The notes under the pieces: generated by a model
Databases searched by the model: none
What the model was told of the DNA's origin: nothing
What the model saw: the letters and a program-made list of their open reading frames with translations, nothing else
Shown: piece after piece, positions 1 through 8,518 of the stretch
How positions within the stretch are numbered: position 1 is the stretch's first letter
Layout: every line of letters begins with the position of its first letter
Program-made: the position numbers and the translations under genes
NCBI RefSeq assembly: GCF_009745985.1
Contig: NZ_WFIX01000171.1
Location: 248,001 to 312,000, forward strand
Direction of reading: 5' to 3'
Source: Microbacterium karelineae
GTDB taxonomy: Bacteria > Actinomycetota > Actinomycetes > Actinomycetales > Microbacteriaceae
DNA: 64,000 bases

Positions 1-191
1 TCGGCGCGCATTCGGTGGCGTTCCCGCTCATCAGCGCGGGCGCGTACGGCTGGCCGCTCGACGACGCGATCGCCGCGGCCGTCGACACGCTCGGATCCGC
101 CGAGACCCGGGCCGGCGACATCCGCATCGTCGCACGCGACGCGACCGTGTGGCGGAAGGTGCGTGCCGAGATCGAGGCCGCCCGGCCGTAG
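1..191 (+). CDS. Macrodomain protein, C-terminal part (partial, runs in from the left edge)
   Basis: Only the last 62 residues are inside the window, read in the frame beginning at base 3 and ending with TAG at 189-191. They contain SVAFPLISAGAYGWP followed by DAIAAAV, the substrate-binding loop and following helix typical of macrodomains of the O-acetyl-ADP-ribose deacetylase type (YmdB-like). Such proteins bind or hydrolyse ADP-ribose derivatives in the cytoplasm. The N-terminal half with the first ADP-ribose loop is missing, so enzymatic activity cannot be judged. A small hairpin follows 22 bases after the stop. Confidence 0.75.
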   Translation, partial: GAHSVAFPLISAGAYGWPLDDAIAAAVDTLGSAETRAGDIRIVARDATVWRKVRAEIEAARP

Positions 192-213
192 GGCCGGGCA
201 TCCGAGACCCCAC

Positions 214-235
214 CACGACGATCGGCGTCGTCGTG
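214..235 (+). terminator. Hairpin after the macrodomain gene
   Basis: CACGACGA at the left and TCGTCGTG at the right form an 8-bp perfect stem around TCGGCG. It sits just after the TAG at 189-191 and before the first palindromic repeat copy. There is no T-tract, as is common for actinobacterial terminators, so the role is inferred from position. Confidence 0.45.
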
Positions 236-262
236 TAGGTGCAGGCCGTCGCCGTACCGCCG

Positions 263-345
263 ACACAATGCAGTCGATCTGCGCGCCGATGTCCCGATTC
301 AGCGGTTCTACGGTCGCCCGGCGTCGTTCTGACTGCGTCGTGCTG
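263..345. repeat. Palindromic ~85-bp repeat, copy 1
   Basis: The left arm ACACAATGCAGTCGATCTG (263-281) faces a right arm ending GACTGCGTCGTGCT (about 331-344). The right arm is identical over 19 bases to that of the copy inside the downstream hydrolase gene. The left arm matches copies near 42.8 and 44.5 kb. It lies between the macrodomain gene and the hydrolase start at 367. Confidence 0.75.
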
Positions 346-366
346 CGCTGTGAGAGGATCCGCGTG

Positions 367-1551
367 ATGCCCGCGATCGTGATCCTCGCCCTGCTCGTCG
401 CCGGAGTGTGGGGACTCGCACACGTGTTCGTACGGCGGCTCGTCGCCTGGCGCCCGCGCCGGCGCATCGCGCGCGTGATCCGCCGCGGCCCAGGCGACAT
501 CACGTTCGTGCGCAGCGACTTCACCGCCGCGCCCGGCGAGTTCGAGATCGCATTGCCCGGCGGCAGCGCCCGTGTCGGGGATCCCGTGGACGACGACACC
601 AGCGCCGACTCGACAGGTGGCGCCGCCACCGTCACCCGGCCGATCCTCACCACCTCGGGCGCGGTCACCGCCGGAGCCGTCACCTGGTCTCCGGATCCGG
701 CGCCGATCGCCGGGGCGAAGGACGTCGTCATCCCATCCGCCGCCCCGATCCCCGCCTGGGAGTTCGCGCCGGCAGCACAACGCAGTCGATCGGCGGGCCG
801 GGCACCGCAGAAACCCGTCTCCCCTGGTCTCACCTCGGATTCTGACTGCGTCGTGCTGGAGGGCGAGGCCTGGGCGATCCACGTGCACGGCGTGCGCTCG
901 AGCCGACGCAACGCTCTGTGGGGCGTGCCTCCGGCGGCGAACGCGGGGTTCCGCTCGCTCGTGATCGCCTACCGCGGCGCGCCCGACGGTCCGCCCGCTG
1001 GACGCCAGGCAGGGATGGGCTATGTCGAGGCCGACGACGTCGAGGCCGCCGTCGAGTACGCGGTGAGCCGCGGTGCACGTCGGATCGTGCTCGTGGGCTG
1101 GTCGATGGGTGCGAGCGCATGCCTCCTCGCGGCGGAGCGACCGGCCGTCCGCGATCACATCTCCGGGCTCGTCCTCGTCGCTCCCGCGCTGTCCTGGCGC
1201 CACATCATGCGCGCCGGCGCGGCCCGTATGCACCTGGCGGCATGGATCACGCGGGCCGTCGAGGCGCTCGTGCAGTCACACGCTGCGCGGCTCGCCGGAA
1301 TGCCCGCTCCCGTCGACCTCGACGCCCTCGACTGGGTCACGCCGGCGGGCCGTCTGGGCCACCCGGCCCTCGTGATCGGATCCCGCGGCGACACGAACGC
1401 GCCGTTCGCGCTCGTCGAGCGTTTCGCCGCCGCGAACCCCGACCTCGTCACCGTGCACGAGGTCGCGGCCTGCCGACACGGCTGGGAGCCCAACACGGAT
1501 CCCGAAGGGTTCCGCGCGGCCGTCGAGGGCTGGATGCGGCGCGTGGCGTGA
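367..1551 (+). CDS. Alpha/beta hydrolase with N-terminal membrane anchor and an internal repeat-derived insert
   Basis: A 394-residue protein. Residues 1-18 (MPAIVILALLVAGVWGLAHV) form one hydrophobic segment, so it is probably membrane anchored. The nucleophile elbow G-W-S-M-G puts the likely catalytic serine at residue 246. VHG near residue 178 looks like the oxyanion-hole strand, and the His in CRHGW near the C-terminus is a good catalytic histidine. The ATG at 367 was chosen because GAGAGG precedes it at suitable spacing; longer in-frame starts would run through repeat copy 1. Residues about 136-164 are encoded by a copy of the palindromic repeat (773-858), an unusual in-frame insertion between an N-terminal region and the hydrolase core. 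Substrate is unknown. Confidence 0.8.
   Translation: MPAIVILALLVAGVWGLAHVFVRRLVAWRPRRRIARVIRRGPGDITFVRSDFTAAPGEFEIALPGGSARVGDPVDDDTSADSTGGAATVTRPILTTSGAVTAGAVTWSPDPAPIAGAKDVVIPSAAPIPAWEFAPAAQRSRSAGRAPQKPVSPGLTSDSDCVVLEGEAWAIHVHGVRSSRRNALWGVPPAANAGFRSLVIAYRGAPDGPPAGRQAGMGYVEADDVEAAVEYAVSRGARRIVLVGWSMGASACLLAAERPAVRDHISGLVLVAPALSWRHIMRAGAARMHLAAWITRAVEALVQSHAARLAGMPAPVDLDALDWVTPAGRLGHPALVIGSRGDTNAPFALVERFAAANPDLVTVHEVAACRHGWEPNTDPEGFRAAVEGWMRRVA
773..858. repeat. Palindromic repeat, copy 2, inside a coding sequence
   Basis: Left arm CAGCACAACGCAGTCGATC at 773, right arm ATTCTGACTGCGTCGTGCTG ending at 858. The arms are near-perfect inverted repeats. This copy is translated within the alpha/beta hydrolase without breaking the frame. 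Confidence 0.8.
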
Positions 1552-1562
1552 CCGATCGCGCG

Positions 1563-1644
1563 ACACAACGACGCCAGTTCTGTCACCGCGACGCCGACAC
1601 GCCGGGCATTCGGCGAGCCACGGTCAGAATTGGCGTCGTTGTGC
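1563..1644. repeat. Divergent palindromic element between convergent genes, probable bidirectional terminator
   Basis: ACACAACGACGCCAGTTCTG at 1563-1582 pairs with the complement of CAGAATTGGCGTCGTTGTGC at 1625-1644, 18 of 20 positions. It begins 12 bases after the hydrolase stop and contains the stop codon of the oppositely oriented phosphoesterase, so the last residues of that protein come from the repeat arm. Arm sequence differs from the main family but the format (about 82 bp, starting ACACAA) is the same. Confidence 0.75.
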
Positions 1645-2232
1645 ACGGGGCGGATCCGCGACCCCCGCCATCCACTCGTCGATCGCCGCGAACGGCACCG
1701 GCGCGTAGTCGTGGGCGTCGACGCCGACGTGGAACTGCACGCCATCGGACCCGCGATCCCGCGCGTGGGTGTGCCCGTGGATCAGCGGGGTTCCGTCGAC
1801 GTCGACCGGGCGGTGCGAGCCGTGCCGTTCGACCTGGGTCGAGTCGCCGCGATACGGGTAGTGGCTCGCGATGAGCGCACGACCCCGCCGCGTGCCGCGG
1901 ACGATCTCGGGCAGGATCTCCCACCCCGCGGCCTCGTACAGCGGCCGGAAGCGCGCGATCGCGGTCTTCGTCTGCGTTGCGGGCGAGACGCGGTCGTGGT
2001 TGCCCGGCACGAGGAGGCGGCGGCCGTTGAGCCGCCCGGACACCTCCAGCGACGTCTCGACGGGCCCGAGGGCGACATCCCCGAGGTGCAGGACGACATC
2101 GTCCGGCCCGACGACGTCGTTCCAGCGGTGCACGAGCTCGTCGTCCATCTCGCGCGCATCGGCGAACGGGCGCTCGGCGAGCTCGATGATGCGGGCGTGC
2201 CCGAAGTGCGTGTCGGAGGTGACGAAGTCCAC
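1624..2232 (-). CDS. Calcineurin-like metallophosphoesterase
   Basis: Contains the full set of metal-binding motifs of the calcineurin-like family in order: TSDTHFGH, GD (LHLGDVA), GNHD, a single H (ASHYP) and HGHTH. This predicts a binuclear metal phosphodiesterase or phosphatase of about 200 residues acting in the cytoplasm. The reading frame stays open up to a GTG at 2325, but that longer start lies in an AT-rich palindrome that looks like regulatory DNA. The GTG at 2232, just before the first motif, is preferred. A GGAGGGGGG run sits too far upstream of it to be decisive, so the start is uncertain. The stop codon lies inside the palindromic element at 1563-1644. Substrate not predictable. 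Confidence 0.8.
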   Translation of the reverse strand: MDFVTSDTHFGHARIIELAERPFADAREMDDELVHRWNDVVGPDDVVLHLGDVALGPVETSLEVSGRLNGRRLLVPGNHDRVSPATQTKTAIARFRPLYEAAGWEILPEIVRGTRRGRALIASHYPYRGDSTQVERHGSHRPVDVDGTPLIHGHTHARDRGSDGVQFHVGVDAHDYAPVPFAAIDEWMAGVADPPRAQRRQF

Positions 2233-2293
2233 GTCACCGAAGGGAAGGGCGCTCTGCCCCCCTCCATCATCACGCGCTCCCGTGGATCCGGCC

Positions 2294-2325
2294 GTGCAAA
2301 ACATTTCACATAAAGTGATTTGCAC
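2294..2325. promoter_or_regulatory. AT-rich dyad, candidate promoter/operator of the peptide ABC operon
   Basis: GTGCAAA at 2294 and TTTGCAC ending at 2325 bracket an inner TCAC/GTGA pair around ATAAA. It is the only markedly AT-rich stretch for kilobases and lies in the divergent gap, 77 bases before the solute-binding protein start. The LacI-type gene at 7511 is a plausible but unproven ligand. Confidence 0.5.
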
Positions 2326-2402
2326 GGCAACGCGCGGCTGTTTGACTCCCAGTCATCCAGGACCCGACGGCCTCGTCGCCGCCGGTCAGACGAGGAGGTC
2401 TC

Positions 2403-3950
2403 ATGTCCGTTCTCCGCACGCGCAGGGTCGCTGCGCTCGCCGCCACCGTGGCCGTCATCGGTCTCGCCGCCGGCTGCGCCTCATCCGAGGCGGACGCGGG
2501 CTCATCCGCCGGCGCCACGCTCACCGTCGGCCTCGCCGCGCCGCCGTCGAGCCTCGATCCCGCGAACATGGAGCAGTCCACGAGCCCGTTCGCACAGCCG
2601 TCCTATGACGCGCTGATCCGCGTCGCCCCCGACGGATCCCTCGAGCCCGGGCTCGCGACCGCGTGGGGCTTCACCGATGACGAGAACCGCGTCTTCGAGC
2701 TGACGCTGCGCGAGGACGTGACGTTCTCGGACGGCGCCGCGCTCGACGCGGACGCCGTCATCGCGAACCTCGAGCACCTCGACGAGGGCAAGAGCAACGT
2801 CGCGACGCTCGTCAACGGCGGGTCCTATGAGAAGGTCGACGACCTCACGGTGCGGATCACGTGGGAGACGCCGCATCCCCTCGCCGCCCAGTCGTTCACC
2901 CAGACGTGGGTCGCGGGGATGATGGTCTCGCCCGACGCGCTCGCGGAGGATCCCGCATCGCTCGCGACGCAGACCGTCGGCGCCGGCCCGTATGCGCTCG
3001 ACGCGTCGCAGACCGTCGCCGGCTCGCGCTATGTCTACGAGGCGCGGGACGACTACTGGGATCCGGAGCGCCAGCACTGGGACGAGATCGTCATCCAGGT
3101 GATGGAGAATCCCGAGCAGCGCCTCAATGCCCTGCGGACGGGCGAGATCGACTACGCGGTCGGCGACCTCGCGACGGCGCAGACGGCGGCCGATGCGGGC
3201 GTGGACGTGCTCTACGCCCCGACGATCGCGTACGGCCTGAGCCTGCTCGACCGCGATGGCGAGCTCGGCTCGCCCCTCGAGGACGTGCGCGTGCGCCAGG
3301 CGATCAACTTCGCGCTCGACCGCGAGGGGATCGCGACGTCGCTGCTCGGCGAGTACGGCTTCCCGACCGAGCAGGTGATGGTGCCGAGCGAGCCCGGCTA
3401 CGTCGAGGGCCTCGAAGGCCGCTACGCATACGACCCCGACCGCGCCCGCGAACTGCTCGAGGAGGCCGGATACGCCGATGGCTTCGAGCTGCCCGTCGTC
3501 GCGAGCACATCCGACACCGCCGCAACGCTCGCCCAGGTGTACGTCGAGCAGCTCGCGCAGGTGGGCATCGACGTGCAGCTCGAGTCGCGCCCGGGCCCCG
3601 AGTACTTCGAGCTGATGACGAGCGGCGAGTATCCGGCCGCGGGCATCGGCTATGGATCCCAGCCGCTGCCGATGGAGTACGACGGGCTGTTCGGCCCCGG
3701 CGCGATCTTCAACCCGCTCGGTTCCCGAGACGACGCCATCGAGACGGCCTACGCGGAGGCGATCGTCTCGCCCGAGGACGAGGCGACGGCCCTCTACGAG
3801 GACATCACGACGACCCTCGTCGAGGAGGCGTGGTTCGCGCCCGTCGTGTTCGCGCCGGTCTTCTACTACGCGAGCGACGCCGTCGCCCCCGTGGAGGTGT
3901 CGGAGGCCCGCCCGCAGGCCCCGCTGTCGGAGATCGCGCCGGCCGAGTGA
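2403..3950 (+). CDS. Peptide/nickel-type ABC transporter solute-binding lipoprotein (family 5)
   Basis: 515 residues. The N-terminus MSVLRTRRVAALAATVAVIG followed by LAAGC is a lipoprotein signal peptide with the lipidated cysteine in the lipobox. The mature part has SBP family 5 landmarks: LDPANMEQ, a Y-D-A-L-I segment, FELTLREDVTFSDG, and VRQAINFALDREGI. It should capture oligopeptides or a related solute outside the membrane for the permeases that follow. GAGGAGG lies 4 bases before the ATG. It is first of an operon running through 9711 with start-stop overlaps downstream. The precise ligand cannot be read from sequence. Confidence 0.92.
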   Translation: MSVLRTRRVAALAATVAVIGLAAGCASSEADAGSSAGATLTVGLAAPPSSLDPANMEQSTSPFAQPSYDALIRVAPDGSLEPGLATAWGFTDDENRVFELTLREDVTFSDGAALDADAVIANLEHLDEGKSNVATLVNGGSYEKVDDLTVRITWETPHPLAAQSFTQTWVAGMMVSPDALAEDPASLATQTVGAGPYALDASQTVAGSRYVYEARDDYWDPERQHWDEIVIQVMENPEQRLNALRTGEIDYAVGDLATAQTAADAGVDVLYAPTIAYGLSLLDRDGELGSPLEDVRVRQAINFALDREGIATSLLGEYGFPTEQVMVPSEPGYVEGLEGRYAYDPDRARELLEEAGYADGFELPVVASTSDTAATLAQVYVEQLAQVGIDVQLESRPGPEYFELMTSGEYPAAGIGYGSQPLPMEYDGLFGPGAIFNPLGSRDDAIETAYAEAIVSPEDEATALYEDITTTLVEEAWFAPVVFAPVFYYASDAVAPVEVSEARPQAPLSEIAPAE

Positions 3951-3981
3951 GCCGCGCCCCCGTCCCGAGGAGGGAGTCACC

Positions 3982-4923
3982 GTGCCGCTGAGGCGCTTCG
4001 TCAACTGGCTCGTCATGAGCGTCATCCTGTTCTTCGTCATCTCGGCGCTGATCTTCGTCCTCGTCTCGCTCACCCCGGGCGACGCGGCGCGGGCGATCGT
4101 CGGACCGACCGCGTCGCAGGAGCGGTACGAGCAGGTCCGCGCGACCCTGGGCCTCGACCTTCCGCTGTGGCAGCAGTACGGCCGCTGGATCGGCGGCCTG
4201 TTCCGCGGCGATCTCGGCGATTCGGTCGTCACGGGCGTGCCCGTCGCGCAGGTGCTCGCGGATCGGGTGGAGCCGACCCTCGCGCTGATGATCAGCACGT
4301 TCGTCTGCGCGTCGATCCTCGGCATCGCGCTCGGCGTGATCGGCGCAGCGCGCCCCGGCGTCGTCGGGAAGGCGGCGGATGTGGGCAGCGTCGTCGGATC
4401 CGCCGTGCCGAGCTTCTGGATCGGGCTCGTGCTCGCGACGGTGTTCGCGGTGCAGCTGCGGATCCTCCCGACGAGCGGCTACACCCCGATCGTCGACGGC
4501 GTCGGGCCGTGGCTCGCCCACATGGCGCTCCCCGTCGTCACGCTCACGATCGGCGGCACGGCGCTGCTCGCGAAGCAGACGCGCGACGCCGTCGCCGAGC
4601 AGCTCGCGCAGCCGTACATCGTGCTGCTGCGCGCGCACGGCGTGAGCGAGCGGCGGATCCTGTGGCGCCACGCCCTGCGCGGGGCGGCCGTGCCGATCGT
4701 CACGATCCTCGGGATGAAGATGGTCGGGCTCACGAGCGGGACGGTGCTCGTCGAGAGCGTCTTCGTGATCCCCGGCTTCGCCGGCTACTCCGTCAGCGCG
4801 ACCCTCCTGCACGACATCCCCGTCGTGCAGGCGATCACCCTCATCTTCACGATCGTCATCATCGTGACGAACCTTGTCGTCGAGCTCGTGTACGCGCGGC
4901 TGAACGTGAAGGAGAACGCATGA
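3982..4923 (+). CDS. ABC transporter permease, DppB/OppB type
   Basis: 313 residues starting at a GTG preceded by GAGGAGGGAG. The first transmembrane segment (VMSVILFFVISALIFVLVSL) is followed by TPGDAAR and a typical periplasmic loop. The EAA-like cytoplasmic loop is at LLRAHGVSERRILWRHALRG, and the last segments contain VFVIPGFAG. This matches the first membrane subunit of Dpp/Opp importers. Its stop TGA overlaps the ATG of the next gene (ATGA), indicating translational coupling. Confidence 0.92.
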   Translation: MPLRRFVNWLVMSVILFFVISALIFVLVSLTPGDAARAIVGPTASQERYEQVRATLGLDLPLWQQYGRWIGGLFRGDLGDSVVTGVPVAQVLADRVEPTLALMISTFVCASILGIALGVIGAARPGVVGKAADVGSVVGSAVPSFWIGLVLATVFAVQLRILPTSGYTPIVDGVGPWLAHMALPVVTLTIGGTALLAKQTRDAVAEQLAQPYIVLLRAHGVSERRILWRHALRGAAVPIVTILGMKMVGLTSGTVLVESVFVIPGFAGYSVSATLLHDIPVVQAITLIFTIVIIVTNLVVELVYARLNVKENA

Positions 4924-7514
4924 CCACGCCCGTCGAGGAGCGCACCGAGGTGGTGCGCATGCCGCGCGACGTCCGCGCCGTCCCGCCGCTGTGGCGGATC
5001 CTGCTCTCGCGCACGCAGTTCGTCGTGTGCGCCGCGATCCTCGCGATCCTCGCCCTCGCGGTCGCGTTCGCGCCGGCGATCGCCCCGTACTCGCCCGTCG
5101 CGCAGGATCTGCTGAACACGTTCTCGGGCCCGAGCCTCGCGCATCCCCTCGGCACGGACGACCTCGGGCGGGATGTGCTCTCGCGGCTGCTCTACGGGGG
5201 TCGGGTCACGATGCTCGGCGTCGTGCAGGCGCTGGCGGTGTTCCTCGCGCTCGGCACGACCCTCGGCCTCGTCGCGGGGATGTCGCGCGGCGTCGTGGAC
5301 ACGATCATCGTGCGCGCCGCCGAGATCCTCCTCAGCGTTCCCGCGTTCATCATCCTGCTCGTGATGCTGTCGATCGTGCCCGGCAACATGTCCGTCGCGA
5401 TGATCGCCTTCGGCATCCTGACGAGCCCCCTGCTGATCCGCGTCGTCCGCGGCACGACGAGGACCGTGCGGAACGAGCTGTTCGTGCGGGGCGCGCGCAC
5501 GATGGGGCTGACCGAGACGCAGATCACGGTGCGCCACATCCTGCCGCGCCTCGCCGGCCCGATCATCGTGCAGGCGACGATCTTCTCGGGCGCCGTCATC
5601 ATCTCCGAGACGGGCCTCGGCTATCTCGGATTCGGCGTGCAGCTGCCGGCCCCGAGCTGGGGCAACATGGTGCAGACCGCGAGCGAGAACATCAGCCGCT
5701 CGCCGTGGCTGCTCGTCCCGACGGGCGGCGCGATCATCGTCACGATCATGGCGCTCATGCTCGTGGGCGACAGCGTGCGCGATGCGGTCGCCGAGCGGTG
5801 GACGGGATCCCCACGGAAGCGGATCCGCGCCTCGCGCGTCGAGCCGGCGGCGGCGCCGTCCGCGCGGGGCGGATCCGGTGCCCTGCTCGAGGTGACGAAC
5901 CTCACGATCGTCGTCGACTCGCCGACCGGCCCCGTCACGCTCGTCGAGGACGTCTCGTTCGCGCTCGACGCCGGCGAGACCCTGTGCCTCGTGGGCGAAT
6001 CGGGATCCGGCAAGTCGGTCACATCCCTCGCGCTCCTCGGGCTCAGCCGCGGCACCCGCGTCGCGTCGGGCCGGATCGTCGTCGACGGCCGCGAGGTCAT
6101 CGCGGGAGATGCCGAGAAGATGCGCCGCCTGCGCATGGAGCTCTTCGGCTACATCACGCAGGATCCGCAGCCGTCGCTGGATCCGTCGATGCGCGTCGGC
6201 GATCTGCTCGCCCAGCTCGTGCGCCTGCACCAGGGCGTCGACCAGCGCACCGCGCGGGAGCGCGTGATCGAGCTGCTCGAGCGCGTGCAGATCCCGGATC
6301 CGCAGGCCGTCGCGCGCCGGTATCCGCACCAGCTGTCGGGCGGCATGGCGCAGCGCGTCGTGATCGCCGCGGCGCTCAGCGCCGAGCCGCGGATCCTCGT
6401 CGCCGACGAGCCGACGACGGCGCTCGACGTGACGGTGCAGGCCGAGATCCTCGCGCTGCTGCACCGGCTCTGCGACGCCGACGAGTCGATGTCGCTGCTG
6501 CTCGTGACACACGATTGGGGCGTCGTCGCCGACATCGCCGACCGCGTGATCGTGCTGCGCGACGGCCGGATCGTCGAGGAGGCGCCCGCGGAGCAGATCT
6601 TCGCGCGCCCCGCCCATGCGCACACGCGCGCGATGCTCCAGGCGGATCCCGCGCGGCTCGACGTGCGCGCCGCGAGGCCCGCGACGGATCCGCTGCTCGC
6701 GGTGCGCGATCTGCGCATCGAGTATCCCGGTCGCGATGCGCGGGGCCGGTCGATCCTGTCGACGGCGGTCGACGGCGTCGACCTCGACCTCCGCCGCGGG
6801 CGCACGCTCGGCCTCATCGGCGAATCCGGATCCGGCAAGTCGAGCATCGGAAACGCGATCGTCGGCCTCGTGGAGGCGACGTCGGGCAGCATCCGCCTCG
6901 GCGACGAGGAGCTCGTGGGCATCTCGGCCCGGCGCCGCCGCGAGCTGAGCCGCCGCGTGCAGGTGATCTTCCAGGATCCGTACGGATCGCTTAACCCCGT
7001 CCGCACCATCGGATCGACGCTCGCCGAGCCGCTCACGCTCGCACACGGCCGTTCGGCGGCCGACGCGCGGCGCGACGTCGCGGACGCCCTCGAGCGGGTC
7101 GGCCTGCCGGCGAGCGCGGCCGATCGGCATCCGGCCCAGTTCTCCGGCGGGCAGCGCCAGCGAGTCGCGATCGCCCGCGCGATCGTGCTGCGCCCCGAGC
7201 TGATCGTGTGCGACGAGCCGGTGAGCGCGCTCGATCTGACGATCCAGGAGCAGGTGCTGAGCCTGCTGTCGGAGCTGCAGGACGAGCTCGGCGTCGCCTA
7301 CCTGTTCATCTCGCATGACCTGTCGGTCGTGCGCAGCTTCTGCGACGATGTCGCGGTGATGCACCGCGGATCCATCGTCGAGCGCGGCAGCGCCCGCGAC
7401 GTGATCCTGCGCCCCCAGCACGCGTATACGCGTTCGCTGCTCGAGGCGGCGCCGATCCCGGATCCGGCCGTGCAGCGCGGCCGTTCGCTCGCGGCCGAGC
7501 GGTACGTCGCATGA
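4920..7514 (+). CDS. Triple fusion: DppC-type permease plus two DppD/DppF-type ABC ATPases
   Basis: One open reading frame of 864 residues. Residues 1-310 are a DppC-type permease (segments near 32-55 and 90-290, LGTDDLGRDVLSRLLYG, EAA loop RGARTMGLTETQITVRHILP). Residues about 318-560 are ATPase 1: Walker A GESGSGKS near 360, signature LSGGMAQR near 471, VADEPTTALD. Residues about 591-850 are ATPase 2: Walker A GESGSGKS near 634, signature FSGGQRQR near 741, VCDEPVSALD. Both ATPases keep catalytic residues, so the two nucleotide sites are preserved in one chain. Usually these are three separate genes. The transporter would need only this protein, the DppB-like partner and the lipoprotein. 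Confidence 0.93.
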   Translation: MTTPVEERTEVVRMPRDVRAVPPLWRILLSRTQFVVCAAILAILALAVAFAPAIAPYSPVAQDLLNTFSGPSLAHPLGTDDLGRDVLSRLLYGGRVTMLGVVQALAVFLALGTTLGLVAGMSRGVVDTIIVRAAEILLSVPAFIILLVMLSIVPGNMSVAMIAFGILTSPLLIRVVRGTTRTVRNELFVRGARTMGLTETQITVRHILPRLAGPIIVQATIFSGAVIISETGLGYLGFGVQLPAPSWGNMVQTASENISRSPWLLVPTGGAIIVTIMALMLVGDSVRDAVAERWTGSPRKRIRASRVEPAAAPSARGGSGALLEVTNLTIVVDSPTGPVTLVEDVSFALDAGETLCLVGESGSGKSVTSLALLGLSRGTRVASGRIVVDGREVIAGDAEKMRRLRMELFGYITQDPQPSLDPSMRVGDLLAQLVRLHQGVDQRTARERVIELLERVQIPDPQAVARRYPHQLSGGMAQRVVIAAALSAEPRILVADEPTTALDVTVQAEILALLHRLCDADESMSLLLVTHDWGVVADIADRVIVLRDGRIVEEAPAEQIFARPAHAHTRAMLQADPARLDVRAARPATDPLLAVRDLRIEYPGRDARGRSILSTAVDGVDLDLRRGRTLGLIGESGSGKSSIGNAIVGLVEATSGSIRLGDEELVGISARRRRELSRRVQVIFQDPYGSLNPVRTIGSTLAEPLTLAHGRSAADARRDVADALERVGLPASAADRHPAQFSGGQRQRVAIARAIVLRPELIVCDEPVSALDLTIQEQVLSLLSELQDELGVAYLFISHDLSVVRSFCDDVAVMHRGSIVERGSARDVILRPQHAYTRSLLEAAPIPDPAVQRGRSLAAERYVA

Positions 7515-8518
7515 CGCGCTCGGTCACGATCCACGATGTCGCGGGCGAGGCGGGGGTGTCGATCGCGACGGTGTCGCACACGATGAACCGACCCGCGCGC
7601 GTGTCGGCGGAGACGCGCGCGCGGGTGCTCGCGGCGGCCGACAAGCTCGGCTATGTGCCGGCCCGCACGGCGAACGGCAAGGCGCCGACGGCGCGCAAGC
7701 AGATCGGCGTCGTCGCGCCGTTCCGCGCGTATCCCTCGTACGCGATGCGGCTGGGCGGCGTGCTCGACGCGTGCGAGGCGGAGCGGATCGACGTCGTCGT
7801 ATTCGACCATCCGTCCGCGAGCCGCAGCCCCTCGCCGCGCCTGTCGACGCTGCCGCTGTCGGCGTCGCTCGACGGCCTCATCGTGATGGGCGTGCCGATC
7901 GACACCGGGCTCGGCGAGCGCCTCATCGACCGCGAGCTGCCGACCGTGCTCGTCGACTCGACGCATCCGCGGTTCCCGTCGGTCGTGCTCGACGAGGCGC
8001 ACGGCACGCGCATCGCGAGCGAGCACCTGCTCGCGCGGGGCTTCACGCGGTTCGTGTACGTGACGGAGGGGCAGGTGTCTCATGACTACATCGCGCAGGG
8101 CACGCGGCGCCTCTCGGGTTTCCTGCACGCGCTCGCGGATCGCGGGATCCCCGAGGATCACGTCACGCGCATCACCGCACGCTCGGGCGATGTGACGGCG
8201 GGGCGCCACGCCGCCGACGCGATCGCGACGTTCGCCCGGGAGGAGCGCGTGGGCGTGCTCGCGGGGCACGACACGCTCGCGGCGGGGATCCTCGCCGGCC
8301 TGCGCGCGCGCCGGGTCGCCGTGCCGGAGCGCGTCGGCGTGATCGGCTGGGACGGCGGCGACACCGTCGAGGCCCTCGGGCTGACGACCGTGCGGCAGCC
8401 GCTCGCGGAGTCGGGCCGGATCGGCGCCCGGCAGCTGCTGGCGCTGCTCCAGGATCGCGCGGCCCCGCAGGAGCGGGTGCTGCTCACACCGGATCTGGTC
8501 GAGGGGATCACGACGTGA
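7511..8518 (+). CDS. LacI-family transcriptional regulator
   Basis: 335 residues. The N-terminal helix-turn-helix reads TIHDVAGEAGVSIATVSHTM with the hinge RVLAAADKLGYVPA, followed by a periplasmic-binding-protein-like effector domain (IGVVAPF..., VLDACEAERIDVVVFDH, VGVIGWDGGD). The ATG overlaps the stop of the ABC fusion gene (ATGA), so it belongs to the same transcript and probably reports the transported solute back to the operon promoter. The dyad at 2294-2325 is a candidate target. Confidence 0.9.
   Translation: MTRSVTIHDVAGEAGVSIATVSHTMNRPARVSAETRARVLAAADKLGYVPARTANGKAPTARKQIGVVAPFRAYPSYAMRLGGVLDACEAERIDVVVFDHPSASRSPSPRLSTLPLSASLDGLIVMGVPIDTGLGERLIDRELPTVLVDSTHPRFPSVVLDEAHGTRIASEHLLARGFTRFVYVTEGQVSHDYIAQGTRRLSGFLHALADRGIPEDHVTRITARSGDVTAGRHAADAIATFAREERVGVLAGHDTLAAGILAGLRARRVAVPERVGVIGWDGGDTVEALGLTTVRQPLAESGRIGARQLLALLQDRAAPQERVLLTPDLVEGITT

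Noticed and set aside
2502-4325. Very long open frames antisense to genuine genes (for example opposite the ABC operon, and again at 4785-7421 and 60932-62965)
   Set aside because: High GC leaves few stops on the opposite strand. The translations are Arg/Asp/His/Val-rich without domains, while the sense strand encodes clear families.
4167-4919. Extending the ABC fusion protein upstream to 4167 in the same open frame
   Set aside because: That stretch is an Arg-rich out-of-frame reading of the DppB gene. The ATG at 4920 overlaps the DppB stop and begins a normal permease N-terminus.
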